Made by a program: the position numbers and the translations under genes. A model generated the notes under the pieces. It saw only the letters and a program-made list of their open reading frames with translations, was not told the origin of the DNA and did not search any database. DNA of 64,000 nt. Source: Sphingobacterium faecium (GTDB lineage Bacteria > Bacteroidota > Bacteroidia > Sphingobacteriales > Sphingobacteriaceae). Shown piece after piece: positions 52,266 to 61,014 of the stretch; within the stretch, counting starts at the first letter, position 1, and each line of letters starts with the position of its first letter. Location: contig NZ_QBKH01000005.1 of the NCBI RefSeq assembly GCF_003054045.1, positions 310,001-374,000 of the forward strand. The letters run 5' to 3'.

Positions 52266-52574
52266 ATGGATCAATTAAACTTTTCAACGAATTGGAATAA
52301 TAAATTAGATTGTACAGCTTTTACAACATTGCGGTTGCCAAACGAAAAATATAAGCTTGGTGAATTATTTCAAATTACGTTAAATGGTGTTGAAAAAGGT
52401 ATTGGGCGTATAATATCCATTACTTATATCAACATCGATAATATCAATGAGTATATTGCTCGATTAGATACAGGTTATTCTACTGATGAGTGCAAAGTTA
52501 TCATCCGTAATATATATCCAACTATAGATTTTACTCAGCAGCCACTGGTTTTGCTATTAATTGGTAAAATTTGA
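52266..52574 (+). CDS. Small protein, possibly ASCH/PUA-like
   Basis: This 102-residue cytoplasmic protein starts MDQLNFSTNWNNKLDCTAFT. The pattern FTTLRLPNEKYKLGELFQIT, then GVEKGIGRIISITYINIDNI and ARLDTGYS, resembles the beta-barrel core of ASCH/PUA-like RNA-binding domains, where K-x-G-x-x-x and G-x-x-x-I precede the barrel strands. The match is by pattern only. It is monocistronic between two minus-strand genes and carries a -7 candidate close upstream. Confidence 0.6.
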   Translation: MDQLNFSTNWNNKLDCTAFTTLRLPNEKYKLGELFQITLNGVEKGIGRIISITYINIDNINEYIARLDTGYSTDECKVIIRNIYPTIDFTQQPLVLLLIGKI

Positions 52575-52713
52575 AAGCAATATACTCCTCTAAATTCATA
52601 TTGTTCGAAGAGTTCCCGTTTATAGAGTTAAGTTAAAACTCATAAATTTGTAGTGTAACTCATCATAATATAAATACAACTATAATTTATAATATTGACT
52701 TATTCATGTTCAA

Positions 52714-54429
52714 TTATGAACGTTTTTTTAATACATAAGCAATCACACCTAAAAGACCTGTAGCTATGCCCCCAAACCAATAATAATTTACTTGAGGACT
52801 TGAACTAATAGACATACCTCCCCGTAGATCCTTAATTTTATATAATGTTTTCATCCCCAAATAATCATCATAAATATAATCTCTCGGATCTGCCGTCTGT
52901 ATAATTTGCAAATGCTCCTTTTGTTCGTCAAAATAAAATACCTTATTTTTATCCTTAAAAAAATGATGGTATTTCACTGATACCTGTTCGCTATTTGGCA
53001 TATCGCCAGAACATGCGTTCAACACTTCCACATATGAACCCAAATAACTAATACTTGCATAATCAGCAATAATGGGATAACTTTTTTTACCATCGAAAAG
53101 AGAATTGTTAAAAAGATAAAATGTACCAAGTTGTTTTACAATTTGACTAGTCAATCGCTTTTTGTTGTCTAAATGAGTTTTAAACTGATCAGCAATAAAA
53201 TAGATGTAATTTTCATCAACCAACGCCTTGGGTAAATAGCTATTGTAACTGTATACCTCAGGAAAAAACTTTGCATCTGCAGAAATATTGGTACTGATAA
53301 TCTTAAAATTGTTAGCATCTTCAAAATAATAAAAATCACTACCCTGCAATAATTTATCCTGAATTGCTTTTAATTTTGCTGCATCAGTCTTAACAGTATA
53401 AGCTTGACTAAAATTATCATCCCAAATGGGATAAATTTTATTTGCATATAAGGCATAATTTATATTCCCATAAGCTGGAATTAAAGGTTTAAATCCTGAA
53501 TAGCTATATTCAACATCGATATCTTTCCCTGTTAATGGGTCTTTGCTTGAAACAGATGCACCATCACGTTTTCTAAGTATATATCGTTCTTTTTGCCACA
53601 TGGGGATGTCAGCATTGATAAGTTTTAAAGAATTATAATTTTTAACTCCTAATGCCATTAATTGAGGAGTAACATCAGCAAAACTACCCTCTTTTCTAAT
53701 ACAGAACATGTGATTTTCATCTGCTATATAATCCTCGTTCTTAAGTTGATTGCAAGAATAATAAATTAAATTTTCAGGATTTAGATGTGGTATTTCAGAC
53801 CACGTATATTTCTTATCTGAATTTAAATCAATACTGACCACAAAAACCTTATTCTCATTTTTCACATACATACTATAACTGTAGCATTTTACGTTAACGA
53901 GGTTTCGGGGTAACTCGGTTAACTCTACTTTTGTTATATTATTTCCCCATCCGTCCATATAGACCCATTTTCCATCAATGAAATATAATCTACCATTTAT
54001 ATGTTTTTGATTGATATTTGGTCCTAAAACTTTTGAATAGATCACTTCCTTATCATCAGATGGTTCTCGCTTACTCAACATATAAAAACCATTCTTATCA
54101 GAAAACATCAAAGTACCTTCATCTTCCCCTATAGATTTATAGCTTTCTTTGTCTATACCTTTTATCGGTATGATTACTTGCCTAGCATAGCTAAACCCAT
54201 TAGGATCCCTTTCTGTGAACTGGTAATAAACACCATTATTCTTAACGATTATTTGATAGGATTTTGAGGTATGATAATGATAACATTCACTAGCTATTAA
54301 TGTTTGTATAGTAGCAAATAGGAACAATATCGACATAAAAAATCCTAATAACAGGATAAGAATCGGCGATCTTTTTGAGCAATCATCCATTTTATTGCTA
54401 ACTGTATTCATCCATAATAATAGAAGCAT
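52714..54429 (-). CDS. DKNYY-type membrane-anchored protein
   Basis: The 571-residue protein has an N-terminal membrane anchor (about 20-44), a large extracytoplasmic region of repeated short strand pairs, and a second hydrophobic helix near the end (about 548-566, FGGIATGLLGVIAYVL) followed by KKRS. Repeated phrases such as SDKNGFYMLS, KNENKVFVVS and DKNKVFYFDEQKE are the DKNYY-type repeat, which predicts a beta-propeller-like or solenoid domain. Function is unknown. The codon-7 ATG (MNTVSNKMDD) is an alternative start. It is divergent from the DinB gene, 101 bp away. Confidence 0.8.
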   Translation of the reverse strand: MLLLLWMNTVSNKMDDCSKRSPILILLLGFFMSILFLFATIQTLIASECYHYHTSKSYQIIVKNNGVYYQFTERDPNGFSYARQVIIPIKGIDKESYKSIGEDEGTLMFSDKNGFYMLSKREPSDDKEVIYSKVLGPNINQKHINGRLYFIDGKWVYMDGWGNNITKVELTELPRNLVNVKCYSYSMYVKNENKVFVVSIDLNSDKKYTWSEIPHLNPENLIYYSCNQLKNEDYIADENHMFCIRKEGSFADVTPQLMALGVKNYNSLKLINADIPMWQKERYILRKRDGASVSSKDPLTGKDIDVEYSYSGFKPLIPAYGNINYALYANKIYPIWDDNFSQAYTVKTDAAKLKAIQDKLLQGSDFYYFEDANNFKIISTNISADAKFFPEVYSYNSYLPKALVDENYIYFIADQFKTHLDNKKRLTSQIVKQLGTFYLFNNSLFDGKKSYPIIADYASISYLGSYVEVLNACSGDMPNSEQVSVKYHHFFKDKNKVFYFDEQKEHLQIIQTADPRDYIYDDYLGMKTLYKIKDLRGGMSISSSPQVNYYWFGGIATGLLGVIAYVLKKRS

Positions 54430-54530
54430 AAGCTATATTTTTAAATCTTTACGAATACAAATTGAAATTCTTATTAAATTTCACAAATTCTTACTTATAT
54501 TTAATATTTAACCTAAAGAATTATTACAAG

Positions 54531-54983
54531 ATGTCACATCCTATTAAACAATTGTGGTTATACAATGATTGGGCCAATAAATCAATAATAAATGCTATAA
54601 AACCTCAGATTGAAAAAATACCTTCATCTGCTATAAAACTTTTGAGTCATATCGTAAATGCACAGGTGATTTGGTTAAGTAGATTAAATGGTGAAAAATC
54701 TAATTTAGGTGTTTGGGATGAACATACCATCATGGAATGTGAAAAATACCATAACTTATCTTCGGATGGTCTTGAAAAAAAAATTCGAGAATATGATGAG
54801 TCTGAAATGCTTAATATCTCCTATTTAACGACAAAAAATGATCAATTTGAAAATCTTTTCGGCGATATTATACTACATATTTTTAATCATGGGACCTATC
54901 ATAGAGCTCAGATAGCTGCAGCAATGAGAAAGAATGGATTTGATCCAATTAATACAGATTACATATCTTTTGTAAGAAAATAG
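54531..54983 (+). CDS. DinB family protein
   Basis: DinB/YfiT-like proteins are four-helix bundles with a metal site, often acting as thiol-dependent transferases. Start at 54531 (MSHPIKQLWLYNDWANKSII) is preferred to the frame from 54462, which adds 23 residues without homology-like character. The 150-residue protein has the characteristic helix starts WLYNDWANKS and LLSHIVNAQVIWLSRLNG, with the metal His, and the downstream HIFNHGTYHRAQIAAAMRKN, which supplies the other two His. It is monocistronic with a strong terminator. Confidence 0.92.
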   Translation: MSHPIKQLWLYNDWANKSIINAIKPQIEKIPSSAIKLLSHIVNAQVIWLSRLNGEKSNLGVWDEHTIMECEKYHNLSSDGLEKKIREYDESEMLNISYLTTKNDQFENLFGDIILHIFNHGTYHRAQIAAAMRKNGFDPINTDYISFVRK

Positions 54984-55082
54984 AACGGATAAATACTTAT
55001 TTAAAGTCAGAATAGCTCATTTCCATATTAAGAAAGACTCCTATGTGAAATAGGCAAAAACTTCATATAATCAGTTGTCAAT

Positions 55083-55135
55083 AACCATCAAAAAAAGCTA
55101 ATGATATGACATATCTTTAGCTTTTTTTGATGGTT
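55083..55135. terminator. Bidirectional terminator (18-bp outer stem)
   Basis: Arms 55083-55100 and 55118-55135 are perfectly complementary, and the stem extends inward with one mismatch. It separates the convergent DinB and DUF4374 genes. Confidence 0.92.
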
Positions 55136-55202
55136 TATTTTAATGGGATGTGTTGAACATCGGGAAAACATAATGCATAACTAAATTTTATGCAGATATA
55201 TA

Positions 55203-56405
55203 TTAATTTAATTTTGCAATCGCAGTAATTGTTCCACCATCAACGCGTAATCCTTGAGTAGCAGAGGCAGTCGTTGCATCAATTTTGTAGACATAACTTA
55301 TTCCTGTTTTCAAAGTAACGCCAACATAACCAATGCCATCTTCTTTAGTATAGTTTGTTGATGTAACACTATTTATTTCACTACCGCTTGGCAGACCAGA
55401 GACTTTTTTAAAACTCTTATCATATACATTGACAACTGCAAAATTATATTTATCAGCAGCATTCATCGCATTCATGGATACCACAAAGTTTCCTTTCCCA
55501 ACATACAACCAATTACCAATTTTGTACCCTCCTGACAATTCTTCAAAATTGAGATAATAACTGAAGTCATACGCTGTAGTTCCCTTATTAATTCTAACAA
55601 TTGCAGAAGGTTTTTTGCTCGTAACTTTACCTGCTGTGGTTGCTGCTGCAGAAGAAAACGCATACAAATCACCTTTCTCGTCAACTGCTGTTCCATCCAA
55701 GAAATAGGCTCCAATATAGCTTGTACGATTATCTTTGATGACTTTTTCCAGTTCCATTTTTGGGTATGAATAAACTGCAATCCATGAACTATCTGGATAA
55801 GCAGTACCAAAAGAATCACCACAGCATCCTTTAATTGACATATAAGGTGCAAATACTTTATCTCCAAACTGTCTAATCCAAGTAAAGTGCGCCAACTCCC
55901 CATTGCTAGAGGGTATTTGATTGTTTATAGTTCCCTCTCCAGTAATCAAGAGGCTATTGGTATTGACAATATAGAAATTAGATAATTTATTCGTAATCGA
56001 TCTAGATATTTTCATCAGTAAGATATCATTGTTAACGGGAGCAAAAGCTTGTACAGTTTCGGATTGAAAATCTGAAACCTTATTAAGCGTTCCATTTTTG
56101 ATGTCATATGTCGTAACTGCTCCCGGATTTCCCTGTCCATATAACATGGAGAAAAACTTATTATTGGCAGTCATATAATATCGATATGTTCCATCTTGCT
56201 CCACTCCATGACCTTTTGTGGTCACCGATCCTTCATCTAAACTTGCAGCTGTCAATAGATAATCGGCCACTCCAGTTGATGCAACTGGTGAAACTGCAAC
56301 AATATAATTACCAGGATTTGGCGGTCCAACATCATCCTTCTTGCATGAGGTAAATACAGATAGAACTATGCCTGTAATCAATAATTTTTTAATATTCGTT
56401 TTCAT
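55203..56405 (-). CDS. DUF4374 lipoprotein
   Basis: The 400-residue protein has a lipoprotein signal (MKTNIKKLLITGIVLSVFTSC, Cys21) and a DUF4374 domain, predicted to be a beta-propeller on the cell surface or in the periplasm. Typical parts are YIVAVSPVASTGVADYLLTA, then TTKGHGVEQDGTYRYY and YGQGNPGAVTTYDI. DUF4374 genes are regularly next to TonB-dependent siderophore or metal receptors, as here: its gene starts 30 bp after the receptor's stop. It probably helps capture the ligand, but a mechanism is unknown. Confidence 0.92.
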   Translation of the reverse strand: MKTNIKKLLITGIVLSVFTSCKKDDVGPPNPGNYIVAVSPVASTGVADYLLTAASLDEGSVTTKGHGVEQDGTYRYYMTANNKFFSMLYGQGNPGAVTTYDIKNGTLNKVSDFQSETVQAFAPVNNDILLMKISRSITNKLSNFYIVNTNSLLITGEGTINNQIPSSNGELAHFTWIRQFGDKVFAPYMSIKGCCGDSFGTAYPDSSWIAVYSYPKMELEKVIKDNRTSYIGAYFLDGTAVDEKGDLYAFSSAAATTAGKVTSKKPSAIVRINKGTTAYDFSYYLNFEELSGGYKIGNWLYVGKGNFVVSMNAMNAADKYNFAVVNVYDKSFKKVSGLPSGSEINSVTSTNYTKEDGIGYVGVTLKTGISYVYKIDATTASATQGLRVDGGTITAIAKLN

Positions 56406-56435
56406 TTTCTAATCTTTATATTCGAACGGGAATGA

Positions 56436-58751
56436 TTATTTATTTATAAAATAGCGCAGGTTAACATAAAAAGCTCTTCCTGGTTTTTGTAGACTAAAAT
56501 TGTCATACACCTTTTCATTGGTCACGTTTTTTGCTTCAAGGCCAATATTATATCGACTATTTGCAACGCTGTATACCACATTGAAATCGTGGGTAAACTG
56601 TTTCGGAACGACCAATTTTTGTCCTCCTCTACTTGGCCAATACAAATAGAATTCATGTACATAAACTAAGTTATAACCTACATTCAAAGTATTTCCTTCA
56701 TTCATGAAGTTCTTAAAAATAACAGAGGCATCTCCATGAGCAAAAAAGTACGGGATATTGGGCATTTGGTCATTATATAGAGGGCTAATATTGGAATAAT
56801 TGGGTTCGTATTTCTGCTTATTCTGTAAATATTGATAGGTGATAGATCCACCTAAAGTCAACCAGCTTTTATACGAGTAACGAGCATCAGCATCTGCTCC
56901 CCAAGTTTCTACCCCCTCACGATTATCAGCAACAAGTTTTGATTGATTATTATTTAAACGATTGTAAATAAAATCACTAGCATAGCGGTATATTAAATTT
57001 GCTCCCACAACAAAACGGTGATCTTTATTGATGGCAAAATTATAATTTGTTCCTAAGTTCAAATTATGACTGCTTTCAGGTTTTAATTTTGCATTAGCTT
57101 CTTGATTTTCCACATCTCCAAACATCTCATAGGGTGTTGGCATACGATTTGTCCGTTCGTAAGATGTTTTTATCTGTAAATTAGGTTTGATATAATAAGC
57201 TGTAGCCAATCCATAACCAAAGCGATTATGTGTGGTGTCAAGAGCTCCATTTTTATTATTTTGGGTCAAGAGCTTTCCAAAAACAGTTGTCGTCCACACA
57301 TCTTGAATACCATATGTGTAACCCAAGCCTAAAATATTTTTGTTCGTTTTTTGTGGTTGTTCATATGCTGCGTTTGTAGGATTCAGCTCGTCGTGTCCTT
57401 TTCTATTGAAAGTCGAGAAAACATTACTTAAGGCAATAGAATGGTTTTCTCCCATTCGATAATTCAAATTAGTTGTTGCTAGGCCTTCGTTATTTTTGTA
57501 AATATAAAGCTGTCTAGCGCGCTCGCCGTTAGTTCCATTCGGTTTTGAGGTGCCATACCAATCATAACGAACATTTACCGTATCAATATTTTGTTCTTTG
57601 CCCAGATTATAATTGGCATTAACGATCAAGTCCAATCCTTTAATAATATTAGTCTTTCTATATTTTAAAGTAGGCATAACGGTTGACCCGCGGCGGTGCC
57701 ATTGTCCAAATACGGACTTCATCCTCGCTCCTGTTTGAATTTCTTTATAATTTTGCCCCAGAATAACACCTAATAATAAGCGATCTGCAAAACTTTTGTC
57801 CACAAAACCCATCTGCGCTATGACAGATTCATTGTGGTATTTATCATGAAAGCGTTTTACGACAGCATTTTTATCATATGCACCTGTATAAATGTCTGCA
57901 GCCTCAACATTTACTTTATAATTATTGTCTGAATAGTTCTGAAAAGCATTCAACTGGAAGGTCAATCCTTTTTTAGAAGTAGCGGCAGCATTAACAACAG
58001 TTCGGTGTGTATTAAATGATCCATAACTGTAAGAGGCATCAACAAAATTACGAAACCGGTCTGCAGTCACAATATTAATAGCGCCACCTAAAGCATCAGA
58101 TCCTAACCACATCGGTACCACCCCTTTATAGACTTCAATACGATCCGCAATATTAATTGGGATATTATTGATCTGAAAAGAAGAACCAAAGTTATCCATC
58201 GGGATACCATCAACAAAATATCTAACATGTTCACCAGAGAAACCATTTAAAGATAAATTAAAGTTTGATCCAACTCCTCCAGATTCACGTACACGTACTC
58301 CAGCTACTTTATCCAATGCCCCAGAAATATCTAGTGTGCTATTATATAGTTTTGTTGCATCGATTGCTGTTACATTATAAGCCTGGCGACTGACTTCCTG
58401 AACTTTAGTTAATCCCAGCACCTCAACCTCATCAATTGCTTTGTTTGACTTGACCAAGTTAAAATTATGGTGATTAACAGACTCCAAAACCAAAACGATA
58501 TCCTCTATCCATGTTTCTGCTTCAATTGAGGTGATCTTTACACGAACATTTTTAGATTTTACATTTTTAATTTCAAATAGTCCTTTGCTATCTGAAATTG
58601 TTTTCTGTCCTGCGATAGTAACAGTGGCACCATGTAAAGGTTGGTTGTCTAAATAAATGGTTCCTTTAAATATCGTGGTCTGATGTTGTGCAAAACTTGA
58701 TATAGCACAACAGACAAGGGCAATTAATGCCCAAATTTTTGTAAATTGCAT
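56436..58751 (-). CDS. TonB-dependent receptor, siderophore/metal type
   Basis: The 771-residue outer-membrane receptor has a signal peptide (ending SSFAQ), a carboxypeptidase-like regulatory domain (about 27-100), a plug (about 115-230) with EVEVLGLTKVQEVSRQAYNV, VAGVRVRESGGVGSNFNL and IEVYKGVVPMWLGSDALGGA, and a 22-strand barrel ending NVTNEKVYDNFSLQKPGRAF and YVNLRYFINK. It lacks a SusD partner; the DUF4374 gene follows instead. This favours uptake of a siderophore or another small ligand rather than a glycan. The substrate cannot be deduced. A structured 5' leader lies at 58776-58860. Confidence 0.93.
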   Translation of the reverse strand: MQFTKIWALIALVCCAISSFAQHQTTIFKGTIYLDNQPLHGATVTIAGQKTISDSKGLFEIKNVKSKNVRVKITSIEAETWIEDIVLVLESVNHHNFNLVKSNKAIDEVEVLGLTKVQEVSRQAYNVTAIDATKLYNSTLDISGALDKVAGVRVRESGGVGSNFNLSLNGFSGEHVRYFVDGIPMDNFGSSFQINNIPINIADRIEVYKGVVPMWLGSDALGGAINIVTADRFRNFVDASYSYGSFNTHRTVVNAAATSKKGLTFQLNAFQNYSDNNYKVNVEAADIYTGAYDKNAVVKRFHDKYHNESVIAQMGFVDKSFADRLLLGVILGQNYKEIQTGARMKSVFGQWHRRGSTVMPTLKYRKTNIIKGLDLIVNANYNLGKEQNIDTVNVRYDWYGTSKPNGTNGERARQLYIYKNNEGLATTNLNYRMGENHSIALSNVFSTFNRKGHDELNPTNAAYEQPQKTNKNILGLGYTYGIQDVWTTTVFGKLLTQNNKNGALDTTHNRFGYGLATAYYIKPNLQIKTSYERTNRMPTPYEMFGDVENQEANAKLKPESSHNLNLGTNYNFAINKDHRFVVGANLIYRYASDFIYNRLNNNQSKLVADNREGVETWGADADARYSYKSWLTLGGSITYQYLQNKQKYEPNYSNISPLYNDQMPNIPYFFAHGDASVIFKNFMNEGNTLNVGYNLVYVHEFYLYWPSRGGQKLVVPKQFTHDFNVVYSVANSRYNIGLEAKNVTNEKVYDNFSLQKPGRAFYVNLRYFINK

Positions 58752-58775
58752 TTCTTTTAATTTCCGTTAGAAGAA

Positions 58776-58860
58776 GCATACGTTTACGTATGCACAGTTA
58801 GTCTAATTATTTAGATTTTAAATGCGCCACGTTATAAATTGCAGCTTATGCGTGGCGTAT
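58776..58860 (-). promoter_or_regulatory. Structured leader of the TonB-dependent receptor
   Basis: Two hairpins lie 25-110 nt upstream of the start. The nearer is a perfect 7-bp palindrome with a 4-nt loop (GCATACG, 58776-58782, with 58787-58793). The farther is a 10-bp stem (58822-58831 with 58851-58860; one G-U pair) whose loop can extend by four more pairs. Between them, TCTAATTATTTAGA (58802-58815) is an operator-like palindrome. No known riboswitch signature was found. Regulation by structure or by repressor binding is inferred. Confidence 0.4.
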
Positions 58861-59092
58861 TTCTTGCTTAGTCCCCAATAAACATCTTGGCTATCGGTTC
58901 ATTGATCTGTTTATTTTAATATGTATATCTTTCTATATCATAAATTCCTTTCCAATAAGTTGATTATTTGTTAATTGTCAAAAAGTACTTTGGTTTAGTA
59001 TGTCTGCCCCTATTCAGTATCCAAATTTCAAAAATGAATAGCCAATACTATGATTAAAACTGATTCAAGGTTGTTTAAGAATAATCGATTTA

Positions 59093-59109
59093 TTTAGACT
59101 AATTATAAA
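59093..59109. promoter_or_regulatory. Possible Fur-type operator
   Basis: TTTAGACTAATTATAAA is an imperfect palindrome reminiscent of Bacteroidetes Fur/iron boxes, but it is 340 bp from the receptor start. Support is weak. Confidence 0.2.
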
Positions 59110-59546
59110 CAATACTGCAAATATAAAAATTAATCTATGCCCTCAAAACTAAAATTGAAATTATTGAAAGATTAGTAACATGTCGCTTGACTATATCACC
59201 AATTAATACTGATCATTCATTTTGCACTTAATAAGTATCAGATTCATGACGTATTTATGATTTACAGAAACAAAATTTATCCCCCTATCTACTTACATAT
59301 GAAACAATCTCTTTCCAATTGAAAGGACATCAAATAAAGATTTTTACGATAGGAATTTAAGAGTGGCTCTTTGAGGGGATGGTATTAGTTTCTATGGTTC
59401 ACTCCGCTTCATGTAAGTTTTGACGATAGAACGTTCTCGCTGTTGTTCTGTTATCCAGGTACTGATTTAAAGAAAACAGGCTGGATCAAAAGTCAATTGT
59501 ACTAGATTGACACTAAATAAAATTTCGACACTTCGGTAGATTCAGC

Positions 59547-59586
59547 AAAAAAGGATCAAAACTCATCAGAGATTTGATCCTTTTTT
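59547..59586 (-). terminator. Terminator of the hsp20 unit
   Basis: A 14-bp perfect stem (59547-59560 with 59573-59586, 12-nt loop) has six A on the left arm, read as T on the minus strand. It lies 109 bp after the Hsp20 stop. Confidence 0.85.
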
Positions 59587-59694
59587 CATGATTTATGTCA
59601 TTAAAAGCTAACCTAGCAAATTTAAATTCTGATTTGAAATGGCGAATTTCATTGATGAGAAAGCCTCTTTACTGATATCAAATGCACAGTCTTA

Positions 59695-60126
59695 TTAACT
59701 TACCTTAATATTTTGAGCAGGATTAAAAGATTCAACATCTTTTGGTAGAATTACTGTTAGAATTCCTTCTTCATAGCTTGCCGTCAAATTAACTTGAGAG
59801 ACCTGCTCATTTAATTGAAAAGATCTGCTGAATGATTGTGGAACAAATTCGCGGTACATATACTGCTCTTCGTTGTCTTCTGTTGCAGAGACTTCGTAAG
59901 AAATGGTCAATATTTTATCTTTTATTTCAATTTTAAATTGTTCTTTTTTGAGACCAGCAGCATATAATTGTAGGGTAAAAAAAGCTTTATTTTCTTCAAT
60001 ATTGACTAAGGGTCTATGTTCACGAGAAAACTCATTTCTTATCTTTCCAAATTGTTGTTCGAATTTATTTTTTAAATTGCCGTATTGCGCAAAACAGTCT
60101 GTGTTATTATTATTTTTATTAAACAT
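59695..60126 (-). CDS. Small heat-shock protein, Hsp20/alpha-crystallin family
   Basis: Hsp20 proteins hold unfolding proteins in oligomers. The 143-residue protein has a short N-terminal arm (about 1-40) and the alpha-crystallin domain (about 42-135), including AFFTLQLYAAGLKKEQFKIE, LTISYEV, FSRSFQLNEQV and ASYEEGILTVILPK, the last the conserved A-x-x-x-G-I-L-x-V-x-L-P motif. Its C-terminal tail is short and lacks an I-x-I motif. It is preceded by a small membrane-protein gene 17 bp away. Confidence 0.94.
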   Translation of the reverse strand: MFNKNNNNTDCFAQYGNLKNKFEQQFGKIRNEFSREHRPLVNIEENKAFFTLQLYAAGLKKEQFKIEIKDKILTISYEVSATEDNEEQYMYREFVPQSFSRSFQLNEQVSQVNLTASYEEGILTVILPKDVESFNPAQNIKVS

Positions 60127-60143
60127 GGTGCTTAAATATAAAG

Positions 60144-60434
60144 TTAATTGATCGGGATAATGGCTATATGAGAACGTTTGATTTCATGGGATGCTGGCCG
60201 TACCGCTGCACCCAAATCTGCTCTGAAATCAGTCGAAATAGGAAACGAACGTTCACGCAACATCTTTTGAGATTTCTTATTTCGCATCTGACTCGCAATA
60301 AAGATCGCCAGTGCGCTCAATATTGTCCCTGCCACTAATAATTTAAATAGAAGTCCAATTACAAAGGACAGTAAGCCAACAACGAATGTTACTGCTATGA
60401 GCTTAGGTATAATAAATCGAATTTTATTTTTCAT
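60144..60434 (-). CDS. Small membrane protein, unknown function
   Basis: This 96-residue protein has an N-terminal basic start (MKNKIRFIIPKLIAVTF), two closely spaced hydrophobic segments (about 12-30 and 32-47) and a basic/Arg-rich C-terminal tail of about 45 residues (NKKSQKMLRERSFPI...). I recognise no family. It is 17 bp upstream of the hsp20 gene and probably co-transcribed, suggesting a stress-envelope link. Confidence 0.65.
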   Translation of the reverse strand: MKNKIRFIIPKLIAVTFVVGLLSFVIGLLFKLLVAGTILSALAIFIASQMRNKKSQKMLRERSFPISTDFRADLGAAVRPASHEIKRSHIAIIPIN

Positions 60435-60581
60435 ATTTTGTTTTTTTTATAATTACTTTAAAGGCCTTTTGATAGAAGACGCTTTTACAAAGACAATACT
60501 TTAAAACAAATCGTATTTTTTTTAAAAAAGATAATTTTTGAACAGATAGCGATTTATAGCAAGTTTTAAAATATAAAAAAA

Positions 60582-60608
60582 GAGCAGAGAATTATCTTCT
60601 CTGCTCTC
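60582..60608 (-). terminator. Terminator after the sigma/membrane-protein pair
   Basis: On the minus strand an 11-bp stem (60608-60598 with 60592-60582, 5-nt loop) runs into seven T. It lies 24 bp after the stop at 60633 and separates the sigma unit from the hsp20 unit. Confidence 0.92.
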
Positions 60609-60632
60609 TTAAGCCTCATCACCTCTAATGGT

Positions 60633-60998
60633 TTATTGTTGTTCCGTCTGCTCATCATGGGGCTTGTCCCGACATGCCGCTGAAAATCGACGTTTCCATT
60701 CTGCTTTGAATTTGGATCGATCATCATCTGTACAATGTTGCGAATGATTGTTGAAGCACTGTCCATTACACATTTCATGTCTTCGACCTTTAAATCTAAA
60801 ACCTCCAAAAAGAATTTTTGACAAAAGCAGAATTCCAAAAGCTTGCCAAAAAGAGATCATCTTTAAGCCAAATATTTCAGGCATCAGTATATTCCATAAT
60901 AACTGTACTCCCCATACAAATAATAAGGCAAGTATGATGCCGCAGGGTATCATAAAAAAAAGCTTCTTCTTTTTATTGCTGCTATATGTATTGTTCAT
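60633..60998 (-). CDS. Small membrane protein following the ECF sigma gene
   Basis: The 121-residue protein has two hydrophobic segments (about 11-35 and 48-66) and a hydrophilic C-terminal domain rich in Cys, His, Arg and Asp. That domain has a C-x3-C and further Cys/His pattern (GRRHEMCNGQCFNNHSQHC, then a Cys near the end), which could bind a metal. It starts 16 bp after the sigma stop. By position it could modulate the sigma factor, acting as an anti-sigma protein, but it resembles no characterised anti-sigma family. Function is inferred from context only. Confidence 0.65.
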   Translation of the reverse strand: MNNTYSSNKKKKLFFMIPCGIILALLFVWGVQLLWNILMPEIFGLKMISFWQAFGILLLSKILFGGFRFKGRRHEMCNGQCFNNHSQHCTDDDRSKFKAEWKRRFSAACRDKPHDEQTEQQ

Positions 60999-61014
60999 AA
61001 ACTATCTTTTAATA

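Larger units (their letters stand above)
58752..59694. other. Long intergenic region, 943 bp
   Basis: Upstream of the receptor it has two hairpins (58776-58793, 58822-58860) and two short operator-like palindromes (58802-58815, 59093-59109). Downstream of hsp20 it has the terminator 59547-59586. No ORF with coding character was recognised; the middle part looks like ordinary AT-rich spacer. Confidence 0.5.

Noticed and set aside
55472..55903. A 143-codon minus-strand ORF
   Set aside because: Out-of-frame shadow inside the DUF4374 gene.
58822..58860. Hairpin considered as a cobalamin or other known riboswitch
   Set aside because: None of the conserved boxes of known riboswitch classes was found around it; kept only as an unclassified leader structure.
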